A stretch of DNA of 64,000 bases from Pseudomonas entomophila (GCF_023277925.1 NZ_CP063832.1:1645001-1709000); one strand, 5' to 3'; shown: positions 44,117 to 53,785, numbered from the stretch's first letter. Program-made: numbers and translations. The notes: generated from the letters alone by a model not told the origin.

Positions 44117-45679
44117 TTACCCCAGGAACAGCCGATATGCCGGGTTCTGCGTTTCATCCCAGTATCGATAGCCCATTTCATCCAACGCTTGGGGCAACCC
44201 AGCCAGCTCGTCATCCGGCACCTCCAGCGCAGCGAACACCCGTGCCTCCGCCGCGCCGTGGTTGCGGTAATGAAACAGACTGATGTTCCACCGCTTGCCC
44301 AGGCGCTCGAGGAAACCGAGCAATGCGCCCGGTCGCTCCGGAAACTCGAAACGCAGTACCCGTTCATTGACGCCTGGCGCCGCATGCCCGCCCACCGTGT
44401 GGCGCACGTGCAGCTTGGCCAGCTCATTGTCGGTCAGATCAAGCACCTGGTACCCCTGCTCACCCAAGCTGGCCAGCAACTGCTGGCGCGGATCGTGCTG
44501 CGGATGGGTCTGCACCCCGACGAACAATCGCGCTTCCTTGTCCGGGTAATAGCGGTAGTTGAACTCGGTGATCTGGCGCTTGCCCAGGGCCTGGCAGAAA
44601 GCGCGGAAGCTACCGGGCTGTTCAGGGATGGTCACGGCGATCACCGCTTCACGCTGCTCGCCCAGCTCGGCGCGCTCGGCCACATGGCGCAAGCGATCGA
44701 AGTTGACGTTGGCACCGGAGTCGATGGCCACCAGCGCCTGCCCCTGCACCCCCTCACGGGCCACGTACTTCTTGATACCCGCCACCGCCAGGGCACCGGA
44801 CGGCTCGGTGATCGAGCGGGTATCGTCGTAGATGTCCTTGATCGCCGCGCACAGCTCATCACTGCTGACCGTCACCACCTCGTCGACGAAGTGGCGGCAC
44901 AGCTCGAAGCAATGGGCGCCGATCTGGGCCACCGCCACACCGTCGGCGAAAGTGCCGACCTGCGGCAGGATTACCCGTTCACCGGCAGCCAAGGCCGCCT
45001 GCAGGCAGTTGGAGTCTTCCGGCTCGACACCGATCACCCTCACTTCAGGGCGCAGGTACTTGACGTAGGCGGCGATGCCGGCGATCAGCCCGCCGCCACC
45101 GACCGGCACGAAGATCGCGTGCAGCGCGCCGGGGTGCTGGCGCAGGATCTCCATGGCCACAGTGCCTTGGCCGGCGATTACGTCCGGGTCGTCGAACGGC
45201 GGCACGAAGGTCGCGCCGTCGCTGTCGGCCAACGCCAGCGCGTGGGCCAGGGCATGGGGGAAACTCTCGCCATGCAGCACCACGTGCCCGCCACGGGAGC
45301 GAACACCCTCGACCTTGAGCGATGGCGTGGTGGTAGGCATGACGATGGTGGCCTTGATGCCCAGGTGCGCAGCCGCCAGTGCCACACCCTGGGCGTGGTT
45401 GCCGGCCGACGCGGTGATGACCCCGCGCTCGCGCTGGGCGGGCGTCAGGCGTGACAGCCGAGTGTAGGCGCCACGGATCTTGAAGGAGAACGTCGGTTGC
45501 AAGTCTTCGCGCTTGAGCAGCACCCGGTTACCGAGCGCCGCGGACAGCGCGGGCGCCACTTGCAGGGGGGTCTCGATGGCCAGGTCGTACACGGGCGCGC
45601 CAAGAATGCGGCGCACCTGCTCGGACAGCAGCTGCTGGGGTGCTGCGGGGGTACGGGGGCTGACGTTCAGATTGGTCAT
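44117..45679 (-). CDS. ilvA: Biosynthetic threonine ammonia-lyase
   Basis: A 520-residue PLP enzyme that deaminates threonine to 2-oxobutanoate, the first committed step to isoleucine. The PLP lysine is in KREDLQPTFSFKIRGAY, the phosphate-binding glycine loop in SAGNHAQGVALAA, and GGGGLIAG is the second PLP glycine motif. The C-terminal ~190 residues hold two ACT-like regulatory domains (around EQPGSFRAFCQALGKRQITEFNYR and ERPGALLGFLERLGKRWNISLFHYR) that bind isoleucine and valine, marking this as the biosynthetic, feedback-regulated type. AGGAG precedes the ATG at 45679. Transcription is probably controlled by the leader-peptide attenuator upstream. Confidence 0.93.
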   Translation of the reverse strand: MTNLNVSPRTPAAPQQLLSEQVRRILGAPVYDLAIETPLQVAPALSAALGNRVLLKREDLQPTFSFKIRGAYTRLSRLTPAQRERGVITASAGNHAQGVALAAAHLGIKATIVMPTTTPSLKVEGVRSRGGHVVLHGESFPHALAHALALADSDGATFVPPFDDPDVIAGQGTVAMEILRQHPGALHAIFVPVGGGGLIAGIAAYVKYLRPEVRVIGVEPEDSNCLQAALAAGERVILPQVGTFADGVAVAQIGAHCFELCRHFVDEVVTVSSDELCAAIKDIYDDTRSITEPSGALAVAGIKKYVAREGVQGQALVAIDSGANVNFDRLRHVAERAELGEQREAVIAVTIPEQPGSFRAFCQALGKRQITEFNYRYYPDKEARLFVGVQTHPQHDPRQQLLASLGEQGYQVLDLTDNELAKLHVRHTVGGHAAPGVNERVLRFEFPERPGALLGFLERLGKRWNISLFHYRNHGAAEARVFAALEVPDDELAGLPQALDEMGYRYWDETQNPAYRLFLG

Positions 45680-45718
45680 CGATGGCTCCTGGTTCTTGTT
45701 TGAAATGCCCAGGAGTCA

Positions 45719-45748
45719 GAGAGAAGAAACCCGCCTCCAGGGCGGGTT
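45719..45748 (-). terminator. ilvA attenuator terminator
   Basis: On the minus strand, AACCCGCC, a CTGGA loop, GGCGGGTT, then TTCTTCTC form an intrinsic terminator (stems 45728-45735 and 45741-45748 on the plus strand, T tract 45719-45727). Its first arm can pair instead with GGCGGG in the leader-peptide end (45766-45773), giving an antiterminator. Confidence 0.7.
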
Positions 45749-45763
45749 CGGTGCACGTACGCG

Positions 45764-45832
45764 CTAGCCCGCCAAACCGATAATGGCGGTAATAATAATG
45801 CTGGCGGCGAAGGGGTGCGGGAATGTGTTCAT
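45764..45832 (-). CDS. Isoleucine-rich leader peptide of ilvA
   Basis: A 22-residue peptide, MNTFPHPFAASIIITAIIGLAG then TAG, ending 84 bases upstream of ilvA. Five of seven residues 12-18 are isoleucine (SIIITAII), with a threonine and then a leucine among them. The codons ATT-ATT-ATT-ACC-GCC-ATT-ATC make translation sensitive to charged tRNA-Ile. When isoleucine is scarce the ribosome stalls there, leaving GGCGGG at the peptide end free to pair with the terminator arm; when isoleucine is plentiful the ribosome covers it and the terminator forms. The Shine-Dalgarno is weak, so the start is inferred from the codon pattern. Confidence 0.72.
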   Translation of the reverse strand: MNTFPHPFAASIIITAIIGLAG

Positions 45833-45866
45833 GGGTCGGGAACTTAGCGCGGGCGAAGCCGGCGCG

Positions 45867-46304
45867 TCAACACCCTTTCGCCACTTCCTGCGCCGAAACC
45901 GGCACGTCGAACACTTTGTCGAAGCCCCACTGGAACACGAATGCATAGACGAAGAAGAACACGAACAACGCCAGGTTGGTCACCAGTGCCGCCCACAGGC
46001 TGATATCCAGCCAGTAGGCCACCAGCGGCAGCAGGATCAGCACCAGCCCACCCTCGAAACCCAAGGCATGCAGCAGGCGGCGCATGAAGGTACGGCTGCG
46101 CTTGTGCTGGCGCGCTTCCCAACGCTCGAACAGCCAGTTGTAGGCCATGTTCCAGCTCATGGCGATGGCCGACATGAGGATCGACAGCACCGTCGACTGG
46201 GCCATACCGGCACCGAACACCAGCTCCAGCGCCGGTGCCACGCAAGCCACGGCGATGGCTTCGTAGAGGATGGCCTGGACGATCTTGCGTGCCTTGCCTT
46301 GCAT
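45867..46304 (-). CDS. PACE-family multidrug/biocide efflux protein
   Basis: A 145-residue inner-membrane protein with four hydrophobic helices arranged as two bacterial-transmembrane-pair repeats. The start KARKIVQAILYEAIAVACVAPALELVFG and the second-repeat LLHALGFEGGLVLILLPLVAYWLDISLW carry the two conserved motifs of the proteobacterial antimicrobial compound efflux (AceI) family, including the helix-1 Glu. These proton-coupled transporters expel chlorhexidine and other cations; polyamines are thought to be native substrates. GGAG precedes ATG 46304. It is divergent from wecB and is usually regulated by a LysR gene, which is not adjacent here. Confidence 0.82.
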   Translation of the reverse strand: MQGKARKIVQAILYEAIAVACVAPALELVFGAGMAQSTVLSILMSAIAMSWNMAYNWLFERWEARQHKRSRTFMRRLLHALGFEGGLVLILLPLVAYWLDISLWAALVTNLALFVFFFVYAFVFQWGFDKVFDVPVSAQEVAKGC

Positions 46305-46621
46305 GTGCGACTCCCTGAAGAAAAGACCTACAAAGTTACTCGAAGCAGCCTGTAGGAAAAAGCCTGAAATACATTGTTAACTGATCATTCAGTCAAGATT
46401 CGCTAGCATAAACGTTTCAGCATCACCCTTCTCCCTGGCACACGAACAGTCGCCGGGCTTCTTCAGCCCTGGCCTTCAGACACGTTCGGCACTGGCCTGT
46501 CGCCACAATTCGCGACAGCCTCCCCATTGGACAACCCGATATCCGGCTGCTTGTATCTATGACTTGCAAGCAGCGGCAAGTCCTACCACTTCGTCCAGGG
46601 AATCGTACGAGGATTGAGACG
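46305..46621. other. Divergent intergenic region upstream of the wecB-nfr operon
   Basis: No gene is seen in these 317 bases. The section around 46370-46410 is AT-rich and likely contains promoters for both the efflux gene and the wecB operon, but no convincing -35/-10 pair or palindrome was found. Confidence 0.5.
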
Positions 46622-47776
46622 ATGGATCACACCGTCATGATGGTATTCGGTACCCGCCCTGAAGCAATCAAGATGGCCCCGCTGGCCCGCGTGCTGCGCA
46701 CCTGGCCCGGGATCGACCTGCATATCTGCTCCACCGGCCAGCACCGGGAAATGCTCGAACAGGTCCTCACTGCGTTTGGCCTGAAGGTCGACCAGGACCT
46801 GCAGGTGATGACCCAGAATCAGACCCTCAACGGCCTGTCCCGCGACCTGCTGGACAAGCTCGACCAGGCTTACGAGCAGGTCAAGCCCGAGATCGTGCTG
46901 GTCCACGGCGATACCACCACCAGCTTCGTCGCCTCGCTGGCCGCCTTCCAGCGGCACATCCCCATCGGCCATGTCGAAGCCGGCCTGCGCACTGGCAACC
47001 TGCAACAACCCTGGCCCGAGGAGGCCAATCGGCGCCTGACTGGGGTGCTCGCCGACCTGCACTTCACACCCACCCGCGACTCCGACGCTAACCTGATCCG
47101 CGAAGGCGTACCCCCCGAGCACATCGAGGTCACCGGCAACACGGTGATCGATGCCCTGCTGTGGATGCGCGACAAACTCAAGCACAACCATTGGCGCCCG
47201 GCCGCCGACTCGCCACTCAATGTGCTACGCGACGACCAGCGCATGGTGCTGATCACCGGCCATCGCCGCGAAAACTTCGGCAGTGGCTTCGAGCGTATCT
47301 GCCTGGCCCTGGCCGAGCTGGCCCTACGTTACCCTGACGTGCAGTTCCTCTACCCCGTGCACCTCAACCCGCAGGTGCAGCATGCCGTGTACAGCGTGCT
47401 TTCCGGGCGCGCGAACATTCACCTGGTGGACCCCCAGGACTACCCGCATTTCGTCTGGCTGATGAACCGCGCCCACGTGATTCTCACCGACTCCGGCGGC
47501 GTGCAGGAAGAAGCGCCCGCGCTGGGCAAGCCAGTACTGGTACTGCGCAAGGTCACCGAGCGGCCCGCCGTGCTCAAAGGCGGCACGGTCAAGCTGGTCG
47601 GCACCCTGACCGAGCGCATTGTCCAAGAAACCAGCCAGTTGCTCGACGACCCGGCCGCCTATGAACGCATGGCACGGGTCTTCACCCCATTCGGTGACGG
47701 CCACGCCAGCGAGCGCATCGCCGAGCGCCTGACCCACTGGTTCGCCGAACAATCCGCCGCACGGGACAACGCATGA
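46622..47776 (+). CDS. wecB: UDP-N-acetylglucosamine 2-epimerase (non-hydrolysing)
   Basis: A 384-residue cytoplasmic enzyme that converts UDP-GlcNAc to UDP-ManNAc. Family motifs in order are GTRPEAIKMAPL near the N-terminus, LVHGDTTTSFV, IGHVEAGLRTGN, PWPEEANRR, ITGHRREN, and NRAHVILTDSGGVQEEAPALG, all intact, and the length fits non-hydrolysing WecB (about 376). Here it is the first gene of an operon with nfrB and nfrA, overlapping nfrB by four bases, so its product probably supplies UDP-ManNAc to that glycosyltransferase instead of to an enterobacterial common antigen pathway. The ATG at 46622 directly precedes the conserved start. Confidence 0.93.
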   Translation: MDHTVMMVFGTRPEAIKMAPLARVLRTWPGIDLHICSTGQHREMLEQVLTAFGLKVDQDLQVMTQNQTLNGLSRDLLDKLDQAYEQVKPEIVLVHGDTTTSFVASLAAFQRHIPIGHVEAGLRTGNLQQPWPEEANRRLTGVLADLHFTPTRDSDANLIREGVPPEHIEVTGNTVIDALLWMRDKLKHNHWRPAADSPLNVLRDDQRMVLITGHRRENFGSGFERICLALAELALRYPDVQFLYPVHLNPQVQHAVYSVLSGRANIHLVDPQDYPHFVWLMNRAHVILTDSGGVQEEAPALGKPVLVLRKVTERPAVLKGGTVKLVGTLTERIVQETSQLLDDPAAYERMARVFTPFGDGHASERIAERLTHWFAEQSAARDNA

Positions 47777-49947
47777 GCCTGGCTTTCATCGATTTCCTCA
47801 CCTATGTCCTGTTCGGCCTGAAGATCCTCGCCATCATCCTGGCCACGCTGATGTTCGTGCTGGGCCTGGACGACCTGTTCATCGACCTGTGCTACTGGGG
47901 CCGCAAGCTGATCCGGCGTTTCCGCATCTATGACAAGTTCGAGAAAGCCGACGAGAAACGCCTGTTCGAGGTGCCGGAAAAACCCCTGGCGATCATGGTC
48001 CCGGCCTGGAACGAAGTGGGCGTGGTCGGCGAGATGGCGCGCCTGGCGGCCTCGACCATCGACTACGAGAACTACCAGATCTTCGTGGGTACCTACCCCA
48101 ACGACCCACAGACCCAAGCCGACGTAGACGCGGTATGCCTGCACTACCCCAACGTGCACAAGGTGGTCTGCGCCCGCCCCGGCCCCACCAGCAAGGCTGA
48201 CTGCCTGAACAACATCATCGACGCCATCCTGCGCTTCCAGCAGGACGCACGCATCGAGTTCGCCGGGTTCATCCTGCATGACGCCGAAGACGTCATCTCG
48301 CCCATGGAACTGCGCCTGTTCAACTACCTGCTGCCGAACAAGGACATGATCCAGATCCCGGTGTACCCCTACGCGCCGGAGTGGAAGGGCTTCACCGCCG
48401 GCCACTACGTCGACGAGTTCGCCGAGAACCACGGCAAGGACGTCATCGTGCGCGAGGCGCTCACCGGCCAGGTGCCCAGCGCCGGGGTCGGCACCTGCTT
48501 CAGCCGCCGGGCGATCAGCGCGCTGCTCGAGGATGGCGACGGCATCGCTTTCGACGTGCAGAGCCTGACCGAGGACTACGACATCGGTTTTCGCCTGAAG
48601 CAGAAGGGCATGAAGTGCATCTTCGCCCGCTACTCGATCACCGACCCAGCGCTTGCCCTCAAGCAGGACTGGCGCCCCGGCATGAGCCGTGAGTTCTCCC
48701 AGGTGATCTGCGTGCGCGAGCACTTCCCGCGCGACTGGCAACACGCCATTCGGCAAAAATCGCGATGGATCGTTGGTATCGTCTTCCAGGGCACCAGCAA
48801 CCTCGGCTGGAGCCGCAAGGGCGCGCTCAACTACTTCCTCTGGCGCGACCGCCGCGGGCTGTTCGCCTACCTGCTGAGTTTCCTGGTCAACTTGTTGTTG
48901 CTGGTGCTGCTGGCCATGTGGCTGGTCACGGTGATCGCGCCGGAGTCGTGGCGCTTCATGTCGATCCTCGGCGACAGCAAGCTGCTCTCCACCCTGCTCT
49001 GGCTCAACGGCTTGCTGCTGGTCAACCGCCTGTTCCAGCGCGGCTGGTTCGTCACCCGCTATTACGGCATCTTCGAGGGGCTGCTGTCGGCGCCACGGAT
49101 GATGTGGAGCAACTTCGTCAACTTCTTCGCCAACCTGCGCGCCCTGCGCCAGGTCATGGAGATGGGCGACTCGCGCCGAGTGGCCTGGGACAAGACCACC
49201 CACGAGTTCCCTGCCCTCGCCTCGCCTGCGCGCACACCCCTGGGCCAGCGCCTGGTGGAGAAAGGCCTGATCAGCGAGGAGCAACTGCACCAGGCGATCA
49301 CCAGCCCGGTGCGCCGGCGCCTGGGCCGCGAGCTGCTGCTGCGCGGCTGGCTTGACAGCGAACAACTGGCCGAAGCCCTGGCCGAGCAACTGGACCTGCC
49401 GTGGGCGCCACTCAACCCGTTCAAGATCGCCCCCGCGCTGATTGCCAAGCTGCCGCGCAAGCTCGCCACCCATTACGGCGTGCTGCCAGTGGACGAAGAC
49501 GGCGAGACCCTGGTGCTGGCCAGCGAGAGCCCGGTCAGCCAAGTATCGCTGGGGGTCATCAGCCGCCAGCTCAAGCGCCCGGTACGCGCCCGCCTGGCCC
49601 CCCAGGGCCGGGTAACGCTCGGCCTGCGCTACCACTACCCAAGCGAATGGCAAAAACCCGAGACTCGCGAGATGCTCGCTGTGCTCGAGCGCCACCAGGA
49701 CGATGCCAGGTTGCTGGAAGAGGTCAGCACCCACCAGGTCATGCTCGGCACCCTGTTGCAGGTTCGCGGCATGGTTCCGGCGACCCTGTTCAACCAGGCG
49801 CTGATCGACTTCGACCCCGAACAGCAGAGCCTGGGCGAGCACCTGATCAGCCGCGGCATCATCACCGAAGAGGTCCTGCAGCAGGCCCTCGCCGAACAGG
49901 CCAGCGAGCAGCAGGCCGCCTTTGACCTGACCCGGGAGGTGGCATGA
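47773..49947 (+). CDS. nfrB: NfrB: c-di-GMP-regulated membrane glycosyltransferase with MshEN repeats
   Basis: A 724-residue inner-membrane protein. A helix pair at residues ~8-35 leads to a GT2 family domain (about 70-370) with acceptor and metal motifs DAEDV, SLTEDYDIGF and QKSRW (Q/RxxRW). Further helices follow (~375-450). From about residue 487 to the end there are MshEN-type repeats (PLGQRLVEKGLISEEQLHQA, RLGRELLLRGWLDSEQLAEA, SLGEHLISRGIITEEVLQQA), the c-di-GMP binding fold. In E. coli NfrB with NfrA and WecB makes and exports a ManNAc-containing glycan used as receptor by phage N4, and c-di-GMP activates it. The ATG overlaps the wecB stop by four bases and the stop overlaps nfrA. Confidence 0.88.
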   Translation: MSLAFIDFLTYVLFGLKILAIILATLMFVLGLDDLFIDLCYWGRKLIRRFRIYDKFEKADEKRLFEVPEKPLAIMVPAWNEVGVVGEMARLAASTIDYENYQIFVGTYPNDPQTQADVDAVCLHYPNVHKVVCARPGPTSKADCLNNIIDAILRFQQDARIEFAGFILHDAEDVISPMELRLFNYLLPNKDMIQIPVYPYAPEWKGFTAGHYVDEFAENHGKDVIVREALTGQVPSAGVGTCFSRRAISALLEDGDGIAFDVQSLTEDYDIGFRLKQKGMKCIFARYSITDPALALKQDWRPGMSREFSQVICVREHFPRDWQHAIRQKSRWIVGIVFQGTSNLGWSRKGALNYFLWRDRRGLFAYLLSFLVNLLLLVLLAMWLVTVIAPESWRFMSILGDSKLLSTLLWLNGLLLVNRLFQRGWFVTRYYGIFEGLLSAPRMMWSNFVNFFANLRALRQVMEMGDSRRVAWDKTTHEFPALASPARTPLGQRLVEKGLISEEQLHQAITSPVRRRLGRELLLRGWLDSEQLAEALAEQLDLPWAPLNPFKIAPALIAKLPRKLATHYGVLPVDEDGETLVLASESPVSQVSLGVISRQLKRPVRARLAPQGRVTLGLRYHYPSEWQKPETREMLAVLERHQDDARLLEEVSTHQVMLGTLLQVRGMVPATLFNQALIDFDPEQQSLGEHLISRGIITEEVLQQALAEQASEQQAAFDLTREVA

Positions 49948-52946
49948 AGCCCCGTCTTTCCCTGTCGTTCGCCAGCCTGCTGCTGTGTGCTTGCGCCCTC
50001 GCCGCGCCGACGGCACCGATGACCGACTTCCAGCGTTTCACCAGTTTCCCGTTCATGGAGCGCGGCTACCGTGAAGCGCAGAAAGACAACTGGCCCGAGG
50101 TCGAGCGCCTAGCCCGCCATGTGCTCAAGCGCGTGCCCAACAACAACGAGGCCCGTGCCCTGCTGGCCGAGGCCCTCGCCCACCAGCGCCGCTACAAGGA
50201 GGCCGAGGCGATCGCCGAGGTTCTCGACGACAACCCCGAGCACGCCGATGCCCTGCTTGAGCTACGCCTGACCTGGATCGAGCAGGACCCACCGCCCGCC
50301 AGCCAGGTCGAAGGCTGGATCGCCAGCAGCAACAGCAATCAACGTATCCGCCTGTGGCAGGCCTACAGCCTGAGCCTGGCCAAGTTCGGCGGCGCACACC
50401 GAGCCCTGGACTGGCTCAACCACTTGCCGCCGCGCGACGACGGCAGGGTGCTGCGCCTGGCCCGGGGCAACTTCTCCGAACAGTTGCGCAACTGGGGCGA
50501 AACCATCGATCAGCTGCAACCGCTGGCCGACAAGGGGCAACTGCCACCAGAGGACTGGCAGCGCCTGGCCAATGCCTATATCCAACGGGTCGACGAAAAA
50601 GGCCTGAACACACTCCTGGCCAGTGCACCCTCGCAAGCAGCTGCCACCCGTGCCCGGCTGGCCATGGCCGAGCGCGCCATCGCCATGGGCCACAACCAGC
50701 AGGCCGAGCGCTGGCTGCACAGCCTGCCGGCCGATCAACTGCAACAGCCTGAACAACGCCGGCAGCTGTGGGCGCTCGCTCGCGAGGGTGACGACGCACC
50801 GCTGGTGCAGCACTTGAGCAATGAACTGCAGCGCCCCTGCCTGGAAACCGTCGACTGGCTGTCACGCAAGGACCTGGCCTTGGCCCGCGAACAGCTCAAG
50901 GGCTGCCAGGCCAGCGACGATCCTCGCGCCTACGCCATCCTCAAGCAGCGCCTATATGGCGACCCGCCTCAACCTGCGCAACCACGCACGGCGGCGCAGT
51001 GGGAGCAGCGCTACCGCCAGACCGGCGACCTCGCCGCCTTGGAGCAAGCCAGCTTCATGCTGCTCGACCAAGGCCACGCCGAGCGCGCCCGACAACTGCT
51101 GGATCAAGCCTACGACCGCCACCAGGGGCGCCTGGCGCCCTCGCTGTTGCAACGCCTGGGCACCCTCTACGCGCGCAACGACAGCCCGCTGGACACCCGA
51201 CGCATGCTTGCCCTGCTGCCCCAGGTCGATGCCACCACCCGTGGCCTGCTGCTTGCCCGCCTGGCCGAGGCCGGCCAGTGCGAGGCGGTGCGCGGCGCGA
51301 TACCGGCCAACCCGAGCGAAACCGGACAGTACCGAGCCCTGGGCCGCTGCGCGATGCCCGACCAGCCCGGTGAAGCAGTGGTTTACTACCAGGCCGCCGA
51401 ACGCCTGGGCGACTCGGGCAGCCGCCTGCCCCTGGCTTACGCCCTGGAGGCCTCCGGCGACTCGCAGGCAGCCCTGCCGATCTGGAACAGCCTGCCCGCC
51501 AGCGCCTGGACCGACAACGCACGCCTGACCGCGGCGCGTGGCGCGCTGAACACTGGCGACGCCAGCAGCGCCCGGCGTCATTGGGACGCCGCCGCACACG
51601 CCAGCGCCGACGACTGGGCGTTGGGCGCGGCCATCGCCCAACGCCAGGGCGACCTGCCACAGGCGCTTGCTTACCAGCGCGAGGCCCTGCGCCATGCCCC
51701 GCGCGCCGAGCACTACTACGCCGCCGCAGGTACTGCCCACCAAGCCGGCGATACGGCCCAGAGCACCGCCTGGCTGGCCGAGGCCGTGCGCCTGGCCCCG
51801 GACCAGCCGCGCTACCGCGCCGACTATGGCATGCGCCTGGCCGCCGCCGAGGACAAGGTCCAACGCCGCCAGTCGATCCCCTACCTGGAGCAGGCCACCC
51901 GCGACTTCCCCGAAGACTACCGCCTTGGCGAAACCCTCGCCCTGCGCTACGACGAAGTCGAAAACAGCGCCGCGGCCCGCCGTGAGTTGCGCCGGGTACT
52001 GGATGTGGAGCAGAACCTGGTCGACGGCGATGACCAGTACGGCAGCCTGGAAGCACGCAAGTACCGCCAGCGCCGCGCCCATGAAACCCTGTCGCGGCGC
52101 GACAGCGTCACCCTGGCCAGCACCTGGTCACCCGCCGGCACCTCCACCAACGACCGCTTCCTCGACAACGGCACCCGCAGCGGCAGTTCGCGCAAGGCGC
52201 AATCGCAGAACGTGCAGCTGGCGCTGTGGGACCACGCCCTGGGCGAGGAGCCCAGCCGCAACGGCAGCACCCTGTCGGTGTATGGTCGGGTACTGTTCGG
52301 CGGCCAGAGCCGCACCGACTACGCGCAGAGCATGGGTACCGGTGTAGGCCTGCGCTACAAGCCGCTTGGCCAGGCCAACCTCAACCTGTATGCCGAGCTG
52401 TACCACCAACGTCAGATCGACAGCGCGCACTACGGCGGCCTGAGCCTGGGCGAGCTGCTCAGCCCGACCAAGGTCGGCAGCAACTGGGGCGACCTGCGTC
52501 ACAACGCCGAATCGAGCAACGACCTGCTGCTGCGCGCCACCGCTTCGTTCCTGGATCAGGGTAAGTACCGCAACGACTGGCGTATCGACGAGGACGCCTG
52601 GGACGAGCGTTTCCTCTACCTCGACGCCGCCTGGTGGACCCGTGCCGGCGACCATGCGTGGCTGTCGCGCTTCCAGCAGGGCCATGCGTGGAAGCTGCCC
52701 AGCCAGTCGCCGCAGACGATCATGCCCTACGGTTTCCTCGAGTTCTCCAGCCAGGACCCGAGCAACGACTGGCGCCAGGACGCCCGTGCCGGGGTTGGTG
52801 TGCGCTGGCAATGGTGGTTCGACGATGACCGCTACAACGCCTACCGCGGCTCGCTGAAAGTGCGTGCCGAGTACCAGCAGGCGTTGGGCGGCAACCTCTA
52901 CGAACGCGCCAACGGCGTACTGCTGGGTGTGGAGATGAACTTCTGA
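49944..52946 (+). CDS. nfrA: NfrA: TPR-rich outer-membrane export protein
   Basis: A 1000-residue protein with a signal peptide (MKPRLSLSFASLLLCACALA), a long TPR-like alpha-helical region (about 45-690; for example EVERLARHVLKRVPNNNEAR, EAIAEVLDDNPEHADALLELRLTWIE, LARGNFSEQLRNWGETIDQL) and a C-terminal NfrA_C domain of about 280 residues with beta-barrel patterning (LALWDHALGEEPSRNGSTLSVY, NLYAELYHQRQIDS) that ends ANGVLLGVEMNF. It corresponds to E. coli NfrA, an outer-membrane protein for export of the N4-receptor glycan. It overlaps nfrB at the front and the DUF4434 gene by one base at the end, showing one operon. Confidence 0.88.
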   Translation: MKPRLSLSFASLLLCACALAAPTAPMTDFQRFTSFPFMERGYREAQKDNWPEVERLARHVLKRVPNNNEARALLAEALAHQRRYKEAEAIAEVLDDNPEHADALLELRLTWIEQDPPPASQVEGWIASSNSNQRIRLWQAYSLSLAKFGGAHRALDWLNHLPPRDDGRVLRLARGNFSEQLRNWGETIDQLQPLADKGQLPPEDWQRLANAYIQRVDEKGLNTLLASAPSQAAATRARLAMAERAIAMGHNQQAERWLHSLPADQLQQPEQRRQLWALAREGDDAPLVQHLSNELQRPCLETVDWLSRKDLALAREQLKGCQASDDPRAYAILKQRLYGDPPQPAQPRTAAQWEQRYRQTGDLAALEQASFMLLDQGHAERARQLLDQAYDRHQGRLAPSLLQRLGTLYARNDSPLDTRRMLALLPQVDATTRGLLLARLAEAGQCEAVRGAIPANPSETGQYRALGRCAMPDQPGEAVVYYQAAERLGDSGSRLPLAYALEASGDSQAALPIWNSLPASAWTDNARLTAARGALNTGDASSARRHWDAAAHASADDWALGAAIAQRQGDLPQALAYQREALRHAPRAEHYYAAAGTAHQAGDTAQSTAWLAEAVRLAPDQPRYRADYGMRLAAAEDKVQRRQSIPYLEQATRDFPEDYRLGETLALRYDEVENSAAARRELRRVLDVEQNLVDGDDQYGSLEARKYRQRRAHETLSRRDSVTLASTWSPAGTSTNDRFLDNGTRSGSSRKAQSQNVQLALWDHALGEEPSRNGSTLSVYGRVLFGGQSRTDYAQSMGTGVGLRYKPLGQANLNLYAELYHQRQIDSAHYGGLSLGELLSPTKVGSNWGDLRHNAESSNDLLLRATASFLDQGKYRNDWRIDEDAWDERFLYLDAAWWTRAGDHAWLSRFQQGHAWKLPSQSPQTIMPYGFLEFSSQDPSNDWRQDARAGVGVRWQWWFDDDRYNAYRGSLKVRAEYQQALGGNLYERANGVLLGVEMNF

Positions 52947-53785
52947 TGCGTACCTTCCTGGCTGCCTGCCTGCTCGCCCTGTGCCTGCCCGTCCAGGCCG
53001 ACCAACGTCTGTTCTATCAACCACTCAACCGCGACGCGAACGTCACCTCAGCGCAATGGCAACACCTGTGGCGCGCCACCGTCGCCCAAGGCGGCAAGAC
53101 CCTGATCGTGCAGTGGAGCGTCTATGGCGACAGCGACTTCGGCGGTGCCCGGGGCTGGCTGGCCAACAGCCTGCGCCAAGCCCGTGCCCAGGGCCTGGAA
53201 CTGGTGCTCGGGCTGTACATGGACCCGGCCTACTACCAGCGCCTGGAAGCACTCGATGGCGAAGGCCTGACCGGCTACTTCAAGGCCCAACTGGGCCGTT
53301 CGCTCAGCCAGTACCAGCAACTGCGCGCCAGCTGGGAGCTGCCGGTCAGCGGCTGGTACCTGCCGCTGGAGCTGGACGACCTGCACTTTCGCGACCCCAC
53401 CCGGCGCGATGCGCTGTACACCCAGTTGCAGGCCTTCAACCGCCAGCTGGACAAGCCCCTGCACATCAGTGCCTTCAGCGCCGGCCAGCTGTCGCCACGG
53501 GTCACCGGCGCGTGGCTCGACCAACTGGCGAGCCTTGGCCTGAATGTCTGGTGGCAGGATGGCGCGGGGACCGGGCGCTTGGCACCGCTGGTGCGCGAAG
53601 GCTATGAACAGGCGCTGCCCTGCCGTGTGGGAATAGTGCGCGAGGCATTCCGCCAAATCAGCCCGCCCGCCCACCCCTTCCGCGCGGAACCGGCACAACC
53701 GTCACTGCGTGGCGGCTGTCACGCCGAAGCGGTATTCGCCCTCAGGTATCGGCCCTGGGCCAAGGGCGTACTTTCCCAAGATTGA
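52946..53785 (+). CDS. Secreted DUF4434 (glycosidase-like) protein of the nfr operon
   Basis: A 279-residue periplasmic protein with signal peptide MRTFLAACLLALCLPVQA. The rest fits DUF4434, a TIM-barrel glycoside-hydrolase-like family: the strand LIVQWSVYGDS, the substrate-side segment ELVLGLYMDPAYYQRLEAL, and WYLPLELDDLHFRDPTRRDALY with acidic residues that could be catalytic (ELDD). It is a likely glycan-processing or export-aid protein, as PelA- or PgaB-like enzymes are in other EPS systems. The ATG overlaps the nfrA stop (TGATG). E. coli ybcH beside nfrAB appears to be its counterpart. Confidence 0.7.
   Translation: MRTFLAACLLALCLPVQADQRLFYQPLNRDANVTSAQWQHLWRATVAQGGKTLIVQWSVYGDSDFGGARGWLANSLRQARAQGLELVLGLYMDPAYYQRLEALDGEGLTGYFKAQLGRSLSQYQQLRASWELPVSGWYLPLELDDLHFRDPTRRDALYTQLQAFNRQLDKPLHISAFSAGQLSPRVTGAWLDQLASLGLNVWWQDGAGTGRLAPLVREGYEQALPCRVGIVREAFRQISPPAHPFRAEPAQPSLRGGCHAEAVFALRYRPWAKGVLSQD

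Noticed and set aside
47659..50016. 785-codon minus-strand frame
   Set aside because: Antisense to nfrB; composition rich in Ala, Gln, His and Val is typical of shadow frames, and no domain is visible.
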